Shown here in pieces: positions 36,207-44,402 of a DNA stretch of 64,000 bases (position 1 is its first letter; each line of letters starts with the position of its first letter). The notes under the pieces were generated by a model, which saw nothing but the letters and a program-made list of their open reading frames with translations, was not told the origin of the DNA and did no database searches. Both the position numbers and the translations under genes were made by a program. Location: assembly GCF_013371085.1 (NCBI RefSeq), contig NZ_JABWCV010000011.1, positions 100,980 to 164,979 of the forward strand, written 5' to 3'. The DNA comes from Vreelandella maris. GTDB lineage: Bacteria; Pseudomonadota; Gammaproteobacteria; Pseudomonadales; Halomonadaceae.

Positions 36207-37245
36207 GGCCGAGTACCTCTACCTGTAGTTGATGAGATTCAAGATAGGTCATGGCTTGCTGAGTTTGCGTCGGCGTGCCCAGCAGCTCAGCGATCATCAG
36301 GCCCAGTGTGCGTTCCTGGATCGACTCTACCTTGGCTTGCAAAATGCTGACATCGACCCCGCACTCGCGAGCCAGGCGTGAAATCAGCGGTGTGGAGACT
36401 GCGTCGCCAGAAAACGTTAGGCGTACCACCGGATGTGTATTATCGCCAGGGGTATCAACGAGTCTTTCTATCAGCTCTTTAGGCGGCGTTAGCTGAAGAA
36501 AGTCATTGAGAAACTCACGGCCAAGCTGGGTGCGAGGGGCGGTGAAGAAGTCGCCGACTTCGGAATCCTCTACCAATTCGCCGTCTGAAATCAGGCTGAC
36601 GCGGTGGCAGATCGATTTCACCACTTCCATCTCGTGGGTGATCAGTAGAATGGTGATCCCCAATTGATGATTAATGTCACGCAGCAGTTCTAATATAGAG
36701 CTGGTGGTCTGTGGATCCAGCGCGGAGGTTGCCTCATCGCACAGTAATACCTGCGGCTTGCTGGCCAGTGCCCGAGCAATCGCGACGCGCTGTTTCTGGC
36801 CGCCTGAAAGCTGGGCGGGATACTGATCCGCTTTATCTGCCAGGCCAACCATTTCCAGCAGTGGAATAACACGTTCGCGAACGGTATGACGTTTTTGTCC
36901 CATCAACTCAAGCGGTAGGGCAACATTATCGAAGACCGAGCGCGTGGTTAGCAGATTGAAATGCTGAAAAATCATACCGATGCGGTGACGTGCCCGGTTA
37001 AGGGCTGCGTTACTCAGGTTCGTCATTTCCTGGCCATCCACTGTCACGGTGCCACTAGTGGGGCGCTCTAGCAGATTAACGCAGCGAATTAGTGTCGATT
37101 TCCCCGCGCCAGACAGGCCAATGACGCCGTGAATGGTGCCTTTGGGCACGATGAGGTTGGCTTCTTTAAGCGCATGGATGGCATTGGAGCCGTTGCCTTT
37201 GTTGTTGCTGAAATAGGTTTTACTGACGTTGCTAAGTTCAATCAT
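36187..37245 (-). CDS. metN: Methionine ABC transporter ATP-binding protein
   Basis: MetN powers methionine import. The ATPase domain has Walker A GLSGAGKST near residue 41, signature LSGGQKQRVAIARAL near 143 and Walker B VLLCDEATSALD near 165. The C-terminal part, about 265-350, is the NIL/ACT-like regulatory domain that binds methionine in E. coli (transinhibition). ATG at 37245 gives MIELSNV, the family start; the frame extends 15 codons upstream without support. The gene is controlled by an upstream SAM-II-type riboswitch and terminator, so high S-adenosylmethionine should shut off metNIQ. Confidence 0.96.
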   Translation of the reverse strand: MIELSNVSKTYFSNNKGNGSNAIHALKEANLIVPKGTIHGVIGLSGAGKSTLIRCVNLLERPTSGTVTVDGQEMTNLSNAALNRARHRIGMIFQHFNLLTTRSVFDNVALPLELMGQKRHTVRERVIPLLEMVGLADKADQYPAQLSGGQKQRVAIARALASKPQVLLCDEATSALDPQTTSSILELLRDINHQLGITILLITHEMEVVKSICHRVSLISDGELVEDSEVGDFFTAPRTQLGREFLNDFLQLTPPKELIERLVDTPGDNTHPVVRLTFSGDAVSTPLISRLARECGVDVSILQAKVESIQERTLGLMIAELLGTPTQTQQAMTYLESHQLQVEVLGHVQRND

Positions 37246-37336
37246 AGCGTCTGCCTTAACGGTAGGCCGAAGACGGAGTGCGGGGTGCAAGCATTGGGCG
37301 GGTCAGTATAGGGCGGGCCAGCAGCGAATGAGAAAC

Positions 37337-37362
37337 AAAAAAGGCCACCCTAATGGGCGGCC
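37337..37362 (-). terminator. Intrinsic terminator of the metN leader
   Basis: On the minus strand GGCCGCCC-ATTA-GGGTGGCC forms an 8-bp stem (one G-T pair) followed by six T. It sits 13 bases after the riboswitch and about 90 bases before metN, the expected place for a ligand-controlled attenuator. Confidence 0.88.
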
Positions 37363-37375
37363 ATCAACGCTGGAC

Positions 37376-37447
37376 ACACCCTTTTAGCTGCACTTCACCG
37401 AGTTAGAAACTTGGTGGACGCCCGCAATCTGGGTACAAATCGGCGTC
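37376..37447 (-). promoter_or_regulatory. SAM-II-type riboswitch upstream of metNIQ
   Basis: On the minus strand the P1 helix is GACGCC with GGCGTC. Its loop reads GATTTGTACCCAGATTGC, which matches the SAM-II loop pattern GATTT..ACC..ATTGC. After an extra hairpin (CACCAAG/CTCGGTG) comes AAGTGCAGCTAAAAGGGT, close to the SAM-II 3' strand. ACCC in the loop can pair with GGGT at the end, forming the pseudoknot. S-adenosylmethionine binding is expected to favour termination just downstream. The match was made from memory of the family; a covariance-model search was not run. Confidence 0.87.
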
Positions 37448-37464
37448 ATTACATTTGCGGCAAA

Positions 37465-37493
37465 AGCTTAGAGATAGGTAGGTGTTTTGTCAA
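37465..37493 (-). promoter_or_regulatory. Sigma70 promoter of the metN leader
   Basis: On the minus strand a perfect TTGACA (37493-37488) is followed after 17 bp by TAAGCT (37470-37465). The start would fall near 37458, about ten bases before the riboswitch helix. Confidence 0.65.
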
Positions 37494-37819
37494 TTATAGC
37501 CGTCTGATTTTATGTTTTAGGAGCTTAAAATAGTCTTTTATTCTATTAGAAAAGAGTGTTTAGGTTTTTAGAGCTGTCGACAGGCTTAGAGGGGCGTGTT
37601 CGACGAGAGAAAAACACGCTTACGCAAGACCCTATAAAAACGAGTGACGTAGAATAGAGGGCCTCACGTTTCATGCTCTTATGGAAATCACCATTAGATT
37701 GCACATATAGGGGACGCCAGTAGTAAGCTTGTGCCCATGATTTTGGTTATTTTTACCTCCCCGCTTTTAATACTTAGTTTTTTAATACTTAGTTTTTACC
37801 CATTAGGAGAATGAGCCAT
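37494..37819. other. Intergenic region between the metN promoter and riboflavin synthase
   Basis: About 325 bp with no credible gene. A promoter for ribE must lie here. It ends in a 15-bp perfect tandem repeat. No FMN riboswitch consensus was found. Confidence 0.5.
37767..37796 (+). repeat. 15-bp perfect tandem duplication before ribE
   Basis: TTAATACTTAGTTTT occurs twice in direct succession, ending 23 bp before the start codon. Confidence 0.8.
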
Positions 37820-38461
37820 ATGTTTACGGGCATTGTGCAAGGGGTCGCCAAGGTAGTAGCGGTGCGTGAGCTGGATGATTTTCGCGTACATGTTGTGGAA
37901 ATGCCGCCAGCCATGCGCGAGGGGCTTGAGATTGGTGCATCTGTTGCTCATAACGGCGTTTGCTTAACGGTGACGGCCATCGATGGTGATAGCGTTAGTT
38001 TTGATTTGATGCGTGAAACGCTGAGATTGACTAATCTTGGTGCAATTGTGCCAGGGCAATGCGTCAATATAGAGCGTGCGGCGCGTTTTGGCGATGAGAT
38101 TGGTGGGCACTCTATGTCGGGGCACATCATTTCCATGGCAGAGGTAGGGGCTATTGAAGAAGCGCCCAATAACCGTCGATTATGGTTTTCCCTGCCGGAA
38201 AGGCTTGGCCGATTTGTGTTCGAGAAAGGCTATATCGGGGTGGACGGTATCAGTTTGACTATTGGTGATGTACGTCAAAGCGGTAGCGGAAGCGTAGAGT
38301 TTAGCGTCAATTTAATCCCTGAAACCTTATCGCGCACTACGCTTCAGGATCGAGCGCCGGGGGATCAAGTCAATATTGAAATTGATCCGCAAACCCAGGT
38401 GATCGTTGAAACGGTAGAGCGCGTGCTCTCTCAAAAAAACGGACGCAGCAACCCTCTTTAG
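37820..38461 (+). CDS. ribE: Riboflavin synthase, alpha subunit type
   Basis: Riboflavin synthase dismutates two lumazine molecules to riboflavin. The 213-residue protein begins with the near-invariant MFTGIV and has two lumazine-binding repeats (about 1-97 and 98-200), the second with GYIGVDGISLTI. ATG at 37820 is the family start; an ATG three codons earlier lies too near the AGGAGA site. It stands alone, not in a rib operon, like E. coli ribC/ribE, and no FMN riboswitch is seen upstream. Confidence 0.95.
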   Translation: MFTGIVQGVAKVVAVRELDDFRVHVVEMPPAMREGLEIGASVAHNGVCLTVTAIDGDSVSFDLMRETLRLTNLGAIVPGQCVNIERAARFGDEIGGHSMSGHIISMAEVGAIEEAPNNRRLWFSLPERLGRFVFEKGYIGVDGISLTIGDVRQSGSGSVEFSVNLIPETLSRTTLQDRAPGDQVNIEIDPQTQVIVETVERVLSQKNGRSNPL

Positions 38462-38478
38462 CTTAATCCGCCATTGAA

Positions 38479-38524
38479 TTGACCGATCGGTTAGGTTGTG
38501 GCCTGAAGATTGCTTTGTATACAG
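38479..38524 (+). promoter_or_regulatory. Operator-like motif pair upstream of the AzgA-type permease
   Basis: TTGACCGATCGGTTAG (38479-38494) contains the perfect palindrome ACCGATCGGT and resembles the RutR-type TTGACC-N4-GGTCAA. TTGTATACAG (38515-38524) lies 36 bp further on. The same two elements, 40 bp apart, precede the NCS2 permease at 19672-19721. TATACA could alternatively be a -10 box with TTGTGG 16 bp upstream. Confidence 0.45.
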
Positions 38525-38662
38525 CGGCGGGGCTGCTCTCGCTTACATGGGTCGCCATGCTGAAGCGCTCGCATCACGGTGAGCGTTTCGGTAGTATGTG
38601 CGGCTTTTCTCAGCACCAGAACGCGTGCGCGTGCTGCGTTATCGCTAAGGATAAGAAAATTC

Positions 38663-39961
38663 ATGAAACTTCTGGATAGTTATTTCAAGCTCACTGAGCA
38701 CAAAACTAATGTGAAAACAGAAGTTATCGCCGGGATCACTACGTTCCTGACGATGGCCTACATTATTTTTGTTAACCCGAGCATCCTGTCTGAAGCGGGC
38801 ATGGACTACGGTGCGGTATTTGTGGCGACGTGCATAGCCGCAGCGATTGGCTGTTTCGTGATGGGCCTATGGGCCAATTATCCAATCGCCCAAGCACCAG
38901 GCATGGGGTTGAATGCCTTTTTCACCTACGGTGTTGTGTTGGGTATGGGGTATACATGGGAAGCGGCACTCGGCGCCGTCTTCTTCTCTGGTCTCTCTTT
39001 CTTCCTGTTAAGCATTTTTAGAATTCGTGAATGGATTATTAACTCTATTCCCATGACATTGCGACTCGGGATCGCTGCTGGTATCGGTCTTTTCTTGGCG
39101 ATGATTGCGCTGAAAAATGCCGGTATTGTGGTTGCTAATCCCGCTACCTTTGTTTCTTTAGGTGATCTATCTCAGCCGCCCGCCTTATATGCGCTGTTAG
39201 GCTTCTTTGTGATTACCGCGCTTTCTTACCTGCGCGTCACCGGTGCGGTCATGATCGGTATTTTGGGCGTGACAGTGATTGCCATGGTGCTGGGCCATAA
39301 TGAGTACGGCGGTCTAATGTCGATGCCTCCCTCGATTGCGCCTACATTTATGGCGATGGATTTAATGGGCGCGCTAGATGTAGCGATGCTCAGCGTCATT
39401 TTTGCCTTCTTGTTTGTTGATTTGTTTGACACCTCGGGCACGTTGGTGGGCGTTGCTCATCGGGGCAAACTACTGGATAAAGATGGCAAGCTGCCGCGCC
39501 TTGGCCGTGCCATGATGGCTGACAGTGCCGCGTCTATGGCGGGTGCTGCATTGGGTACTTCCACTACCACTAGCTATATTGAATCAACAGCGGGCATCGC
39601 ATCCGGTGGCCGGACTGGTTTGACGGCGGTAGTCGTGGGCGGCCTATTCCTGATCAGCCTGTTCTTCGCACCGTTGGCGGGCTCCATTCCGGCCTACGCT
39701 ACCGCTGGTGCGCTGCTGTATGTAGCGGTATTAATGACGGGTAGCTTGGCGCATGCTAATTGGGAAGATCCAACGGATGCTGCGCCGGTACTGATTGCTG
39801 CTTTGGCAATGCCGCTGACGTTCTCGATTGCCGAAGGAATTGCACTCGGTTTCATCAGCTACGTAGCGATCAAAACGTTATCAGGCCGTTTTAGCGACTT
39901 GAATCCGGCCGTTATTATTTTGGCGCTCCTGTTTGCGGTAAGGTATCTCTTCTTGGTTTGA
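38663..39961 (+). CDS. AzgA-type purine base permease (NCS2)
   Basis: This family imports adenine, hypoxanthine or guanine with protons. The 432-residue protein starts at ATG 38663 (MKLLDSYFKLTEHKT) after AAGGATAAG; the frame extends upstream without support. The signature TEVIAGITTFLTMAYIIFVNP is at about residues 16-36, split by one residue here, and GTSTTTSYIESTAG near 295 is the substrate-binding half-helix. About twelve to fourteen helices are present. apt and gpt follow at once, which supports a purine substrate. Confidence 0.92.
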   Translation: MKLLDSYFKLTEHKTNVKTEVIAGITTFLTMAYIIFVNPSILSEAGMDYGAVFVATCIAAAIGCFVMGLWANYPIAQAPGMGLNAFFTYGVVLGMGYTWEAALGAVFFSGLSFFLLSIFRIREWIINSIPMTLRLGIAAGIGLFLAMIALKNAGIVVANPATFVSLGDLSQPPALYALLGFFVITALSYLRVTGAVMIGILGVTVIAMVLGHNEYGGLMSMPPSIAPTFMAMDLMGALDVAMLSVIFAFLFVDLFDTSGTLVGVAHRGKLLDKDGKLPRLGRAMMADSAASMAGAALGTSTTTSYIESTAGIASGGRTGLTAVVVGGLFLISLFFAPLAGSIPAYATAGALLYVAVLMTGSLAHANWEDPTDAAPVLIAALAMPLTFSIAEGIALGFISYVAIKTLSGRFSDLNPAVIILALLFAVRYLFLV

Positions 39962-40014
39962 TCGGCCTTTTCCGCTTTCTAACTACTTAATTTTACTACT
40001 CAATGAGAGACGCG

Positions 40015-40560
40015 ATGAGCATCTACGGCGACTACATTAAGTCCGTTATTCGCACGGTTCCAGATTGGCCTGAGAAAGGCGTGAATTTTCGCGACATCAC
40101 TCCTTTGCTACAAAATAGCGCGGCCTTTCGCAAGCTGATTGATAGCTTCGTACATCGCTATCAGGAAATGAACCTGGATGCTATCGCGGCAATCGATGCG
40201 CGCGGTTTCATTATTGGCGCACCGCTCGCTTATGAGTTGGGGTGTAGCTTTGTGCCGGTGCGTAAGAAGGGCAAGCTACCGTTTAAAACCATCAGCGAGA
40301 CTTATACGCTGGAGTACGGTCATTCGGAAGTTGAACTGCACTCCGATGCTTTCCAGAAAGATGACCGTATTCTGCTGATGGATGATTTGATCGCCACCGG
40401 TGGCACTATGCTGGCAGCGGCTAACCTTATCCAGCGCAGCGGTGGTCACGTAGTGGAAACGGCTACGATTATTGATCTTCCCGAACTGGGTGGGTCACAA
40501 AAAATTCGCGATGCGGGTTACAGCGTATTCGCAGTTTGTTCCTTCAACGAAGACGAGTAG
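40015..40560 (+). CDS. apt: Adenine phosphoribosyltransferase
   Basis: Apt makes AMP from adenine and PRPP. The 181-residue protein is near E. coli length (183). The PRPP-binding motif is [13 protein letters not shown] near residue 119, and the family opening is [21 protein letters not shown] at 40015 is preferred, with GAGAG upstream; an ATG at 40003 has no ribosome site. It sits between the purine permease and gpt, forming a salvage operon. Confidence 0.95.
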   Translation: MSIYGDYIKSVIRTVPDWPEKGVNFRDITPLLQNSAAFRKLIDSFVHRYQEMNLDAIAAIDARGFIIGAPLAYELGCSFVPVRKKGKLPFKTISETYTLEYGHSEVELHSDAFQKDDRILLMDDLIATGGTMLAAANLIQRSGGHVVETATIIDLPELGGSQKIRDAGYSVFAVCSFNEDE

Positions 40561-40566
40561 CCCCCA

Positions 40567-41046
40567 ATGAGCAGCGATCGTTATCACCAACACTTCACTG
40601 TCTCCTGGGATCAGCTTCACCGTGATGTGCGTACGCTTTGTCATCAGATGATCGAGCGTGATTTTAAGGGCATTGTGGCGATTACCCGCGGCGGTTTAAT
40701 TCCGGCCGCACTAATCGCCCGTGAGCTTAATATTCGTCTGATCGATACGGTGTGTATTAAGAGCTACGACCATATGGATCAGGGTGGCCTGGATATTATG
40801 AAGGGTGTCGACCATGACGGTGATGGCTGGCTACTAGTCGATGATTTAGTCGATACTGGCAAAACTGCACGCGCAGTACGCAAAATGTTGCCTAAGGCAC
40901 ACTTTGTGACCATTTATGCCAAACCGGACGGTCGTCCATTGGTGGATCAATACCTAACGGAAGTAGCGCAGCAGTGCTGGATCCAGTTTCCTTGGGATAT
41001 GGGTGTTGCTTACGTTGAACCACTCGTCGATCAAATGAAGAGGTAA
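40567..41046 (+). CDS. gpt: Xanthine-guanine phosphoribosyltransferase
   Basis: Gpt converts guanine, xanthine and less well hypoxanthine to their nucleotides with PRPP. The 159-residue protein shows [20 protein letters not shown] near residue 38, [13 protein letters not shown] near 92 and the tail [15 protein letters not shown], closely like E. coli Gpt (152 residues). It starts 6 bp after apt and its stop lies 2 bp before the ung start, so it is in the same transcript. Confidence 0.94.
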   Translation: MSSDRYHQHFTVSWDQLHRDVRTLCHQMIERDFKGIVAITRGGLIPAALIARELNIRLIDTVCIKSYDHMDQGGLDIMKGVDHDGDGWLLVDDLVDTGKTARAVRKMLPKAHFVTIYAKPDGRPLVDQYLTEVAQQCWIQFPWDMGVAYVEPLVDQMKR

Positions 41047-41048
41047 TG

Positions 41049-41732
41049 ATGGCCAATCCACTTCCTGACGATTGGAGTCAGTGGCTGGGTGATGAGTTTA
41101 AGGCTGACTATATGCTCGCACTAAAGGAGTTTTTGGCGCAGCAGAAGGCGGCTAAAAAAACCATTTACCCCCACTCAGCGCAATGGTTTCGCGCCTTTGA
41201 GTTAACCCCTCTGCATGAAGTGAAAGTCGTTATCTTGGGGCAAGATCCTTACCACGGCCCCAACCAAGCTCATGGCTTGAGTTTCTCCGTACGGCCCGGT
41301 GTACAGGTGCCGCCTTCGCTAGCTAACATCTACAAAGAGTTGGCCAGCGATGTCGGCTTTAAACCGGTGCAGCATGGTAACTTGGATAGTTGGGCAAAGC
41401 AGGGCGTCCTGTTATTAAACACCTCGTTAACGGTTGAACAAGGGAATGCTGGTTCTCATCGCGGCAAGGGGTGGGAGGTATTCACTGACCGCGCCATTGA
41501 AGCCGTTAGCCAGCATGCGTCGCCATGTGTGTTTTTGTTATGGGGAAGTCAGGCACGCCAGAAGAAAGCGTTAATTGACCAGAGTCGCCATTTGGTGCTT
41601 GAAGCCCCGCACCCGTCGCCGCTCTCTGCGCATCGAGGGTTTTTTGGCACCCGGCACTTTTCGCAAGCAAATCAATTCCTGCAAGCGCAGGGGCGCACGC
41701 CTATCGAATGGCAATTGCCGGAAACCCCTTAA
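41049..41732 (+). CDS. ung: Uracil-DNA glycosylase
   Basis: Ung removes uracil from DNA, starting base-excision repair. The 227-residue protein has the water-activating loop [13 protein letters not shown] near residue 63 and the DNA-intercalating [11 protein letters not shown] near 188. Of two adjacent ATG codons, 41049 has GAGG at better spacing than 41046. Its place inside a nucleobase salvage run is noteworthy because its product, free uracil, is the substrate of Upp encoded next. Confidence 0.96.
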   Translation: MANPLPDDWSQWLGDEFKADYMLALKEFLAQQKAAKKTIYPHSAQWFRAFELTPLHEVKVVILGQDPYHGPNQAHGLSFSVRPGVQVPPSLANIYKELASDVGFKPVQHGNLDSWAKQGVLLLNTSLTVEQGNAGSHRGKGWEVFTDRAIEAVSQHASPCVFLLWGSQARQKKALIDQSRHLVLEAPHPSPLSAHRGFFGTRHFSQANQFLQAQGRTPIEWQLPETP

Positions 41733-41825
41733 CCTCCTATTAGGTTGCGGGTAGAATGTGCGCAATTTTGCGTCTAGTGACATACCCAGATTGTCATTTT
41801 GAATCCCCAGCTGTGAGGAAGTCCC

Positions 41826-42455
41826 ATGAGTGTTTACGCCATTAACCATCCGCTTGTTCAACATAAGCTGGGACTGATGCGCGAAGTTGATCTGAGCACT
41901 AAGAGCTTTCGTGAGCTGGCAGGTGAAGTCGCTAAGCTATTGACCTATGAAGCAACCAAAGGTCTTGAGCTGGAAGATCACGAAATCCAAGGATGGAACG
42001 GCGAGCCGATTGCAACACGACGGCTTAAGGGTAAAAAAGTTACCGTGGTACCGATTTTGCGCGCAGGCTTGGGTATGTTAGAAGGTGTAACAGACTTAAT
42101 TCCCAGTGCTAGAGTCAGTGTTGTTGGTCTTTACCGCGATGAAGAGACGCTTGAGCCAGTCCCGTATTTCGCCAAATTCGCTAACGATATCGAAGAGCGT
42201 ATGGCAATCGTGATTGACCCTATGCTGGCCACCGGTGGTTCAATGGTGGCTACGTTGGACATGTTGCGTGAGCGTGGCTGTGTGAATATGAAGGTGATTG
42301 TGCTTGTCGCTGCCCCTGAAGGCATCAAACGGGTGCAGGAAGCGTATCCCGACATCGAAATTTACACTGCTTCGGTCGATGAACGGCTCGATGAAAATGG
42401 CTATATCGTCCCAGGGCTGGGTGACGCAGGCGATAAGATTTTCGGAACGCGCTAA
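41826..42455 (+). CDS. upp: Uracil phosphoribosyltransferase
   Basis: Upp converts uracil and PRPP to UMP. The 209-residue protein is typical (E. coli 208). The PRPP site is [12 protein letters not shown] near residue 131, and [10 protein letters not shown] near 75 and the uracil loop [16 protein letters not shown] near 192 are present. GTGAGGAAG precedes ATG. A strong terminator separates it from uraA, although the two work together. Confidence 0.96.
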   Translation: MSVYAINHPLVQHKLGLMREVDLSTKSFRELAGEVAKLLTYEATKGLELEDHEIQGWNGEPIATRRLKGKKVTVVPILRAGLGMLEGVTDLIPSARVSVVGLYRDEETLEPVPYFAKFANDIEERMAIVIDPMLATGGSMVATLDMLRERGCVNMKVIVLVAAPEGIKRVQEAYPDIEIYTASVDERLDENGYIVPGLGDAGDKIFGTR

Positions 42456-42472
42456 GCGCCTTTTTTAAATTA

Positions 42473-42505
42473 GCCCCTCACGCTTCGCGTTAGGGGCATT
42501 TTTTT
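42473..42505 (+). terminator. Terminator after upp
   Basis: GCCCCT/AGGGGC with an inner ACGC/GCGT stem and TTC loop is followed by seven T. Confidence 0.88.
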
Positions 42506-42542
42506 GCATATCTACTCTCTAATAATCACTAGGAATTCTCTA

Positions 42543-43775
42543 ATGCGTGAAGCTACCAGCCAGGCAGAGTCGTGGCCAAAAGTAGTGTTAACCGGTGCAC
42601 AAATGCTATTTGTGGCTTTTGGTGCCTTGGTATTAGTACCGCTTTTAACCGGACTTGACCCGAGTGTCGCACTGTTTACTGCTGGGGCTGGCACGTTGAT
42701 ATTTCATGCAGTGACGAAGCAAAGTGTGCCCGTTTTTTTGGCCTCTTCGTTTGCTTTTATCGCGCCTATTCAAGGGTCGGTAGCAAGCTTCGGTGTGCCG
42801 GCCACGATGGGCGGTCTGATGGCCTCAGGGCTGGTATATGTCGCGATCTCCCAAGCGGTGCGATTAAAAGGTACCGCTTGGCTGCACCGCTTACTCCCTG
42901 CCGTGGTGGTCGGGCCGGTAATCATGGTCATTGGCTTAGCGCTGGCGCCTGTGGCAGTCAGCATGGCAACCGGTGAAACCAGTGACAACATCGGCTATGG
43001 TCCGGCCATTTTTCTCTCAATGACCAGTTTGTTGGTGACTTTGTTGCTGGCCGTTTTTGGCCGCGGCCTGCTCCGCCTAGTGCCGATTATGGGGGGGATC
43101 GTCACGGGTTATTGCTTGGCGTTATTAATGGGGTTGGTAGATTTTACCCCGGTACGCGAAGCGGCGTGGTTTTCGGTGCCCAGCTTTACCGCACCCAGTT
43201 TTCACTGGGCCGCTATTCTATTTATGATCCCGGTCGCTATCGCCCCGACGGTAGAGCACATTGGTGACATGGTTGCTATTGGCTCGGTGACCCGAAAAAA
43301 CTATTTGGAAAAGCCCGGCCTGCATCGCACCCTGTTAGGCGATGGGTTGGCGACCAGTGTGGCAGCGCTATTTGGCGGCCCCCCGAATACAACCTACTCG
43401 GAAGTCACGGGGGCGGTAACGCTGACTCGGGCGTTTAACCCCAAGTACATGATTGTTGCTGCGATTTTTGCCATTGTGCTGGCGTTTGTGTCCAAGCTTG
43501 GTGCGCTGCTGCAGACTATACCCGGTCCGGTCATGGGGGGGATTATGACATTGCTGTTTGGTTCTATTGCGGTCGTTGGTATGAACACGCTAGTGCGAGC
43601 AGGGCAGTCGCTGACGGCACCTCGCAACTTAGTAGTGGTCTCGCTCATACTGGTATTCGGAATAGGTGGTATGCAGTTCGGGAGCGGTCAATTTACCCTG
43701 CAAGGCGTGAGCTTGGCTGCACTGGTAGGTATTGCGTTGAACTGGCTATTACCCAAGGCGCAAGAGGGCGAGTAA
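42543..43775 (+). CDS. uraA: Uracil permease (NCS2)
   Basis: UraA-type proteins import uracil with protons. The 410-residue protein has about fourteen hydrophobic segments. GAQMLFVAFGALVLVPLLTG is at about residues 18-37, the binding-site Glu in PTVEHIGDMVAIG near 238, and GGPPNTTYSEVTGAV near 280. ATG at 42543 has AGGA upstream; an upstream in-frame ATG lies in the upp terminator tail. Its position after upp, as in E. coli upp-uraA, supports uracil as substrate. Confidence 0.93.
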   Translation: MREATSQAESWPKVVLTGAQMLFVAFGALVLVPLLTGLDPSVALFTAGAGTLIFHAVTKQSVPVFLASSFAFIAPIQGSVASFGVPATMGGLMASGLVYVAISQAVRLKGTAWLHRLLPAVVVGPVIMVIGLALAPVAVSMATGETSDNIGYGPAIFLSMTSLLVTLLLAVFGRGLLRLVPIMGGIVTGYCLALLMGLVDFTPVREAAWFSVPSFTAPSFHWAAILFMIPVAIAPTVEHIGDMVAIGSVTRKNYLEKPGLHRTLLGDGLATSVAALFGGPPNTTYSEVTGAVTLTRAFNPKYMIVAAIFAIVLAFVSKLGALLQTIPGPVMGGIMTLLFGSIAVVGMNTLVRAGQSLTAPRNLVVVSLILVFGIGGMQFGSGQFTLQGVSLAALVGIALNWLLPKAQEGE

Positions 43776-43833
43776 AGTCATCCACTTTAACGCTGTAAGC
43801 ATCGTATGAATGGCAAGTAGGGGGGTAGGCTGT

Positions 43834-44397
43834 ATGAGTAACGAACTAACCGCATCCTTCCCCATTCTAGGGATTGCTGCCTGGAGCGGTACCGGCAAAA
43901 CGACACTGTTAGAGAAGCTGCTGCCTCTATTAGCTGCGTATGGTTTGAAAGTAGCCGTGATTAAGCATGCTCATCACTCGTTTGAAGTCGACCAGCCTGG
44001 AAAGGATAGCTATAAACTGCGTAGTGCGGGCGCGGCCCCTGTTCTAGTCGCTTCACGGCAACGATTTGCGCTGATGCAGGAAACGCCCGACCAGGAAGAA
44101 CCCGATTTAGCCAGGTTAATAACCATGATGGTGCCGCACCATCCCGACCTAGTGATTGTCGAAGGCTTTAAAGCTTGGCCGATCCCTAAGCTGGTGCTTT
44201 ATCGCGATGGCGTAGGGGACTCGGCAATTTTGACCGACCCATGGGTCGAGGCGGTTGCATTAAGCGCGCCATCGCCAATTGATTTAACTTCTTGCGTAGC
44301 GCAGTTAAATCTTGATGACAGCGACGCAATCGCGCGCTGGATAGTGACCTGGATAAACGCAAAAAACCAAACTGTGGCTTCAGAAAAGGAAAGGTGA
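43834..44397 (+). CDS. mobB: Molybdopterin-guanine dinucleotide biosynthesis adaptor protein MobB
   Basis: MobB is a GTP-binding helper in attaching GMP to molybdopterin. The 187-residue protein has the P-loop [16 protein letters not shown] near residue 15 and the family [20 protein letters not shown] stretch near 44. The ATG at 43834 follows a G-rich ribosome region; an ATG at 43810 is less likely. The stop is 5 bp before moaC-moaD, so it opens a molybdenum cofactor operon mobB-moaCD-moaE. mobA is not in the window. Confidence 0.92.
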   Translation: MSNELTASFPILGIAAWSGTGKTTLLEKLLPLLAAYGLKVAVIKHAHHSFEVDQPGKDSYKLRSAGAAPVLVASRQRFALMQETPDQEEPDLARLITMMVPHHPDLVIVEGFKAWPIPKLVLYRDGVGDSAILTDPWVEAVALSAPSPIDLTSCVAQLNLDDSDAIARWIVTWINAKNQTVASEKER

Positions 44398-44402
44398 CCA
44401 AC

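Noticed and set aside
37376..37447. SAM-I (S-box) or SAH riboswitch as the identity of the metN leader
   Set aside because: The leader lacks the S-box core GATGAAA...GGCAAC and the SAH pattern. The loop and 3' strand fit SAM-II with a pseudoknot far better.
37494..37819. FMN riboswitch before riboflavin synthase
   Set aside because: None of the conserved RFN stretches, such as AGGATCTTCGGGGCAGGGTG-like sequence, is present.
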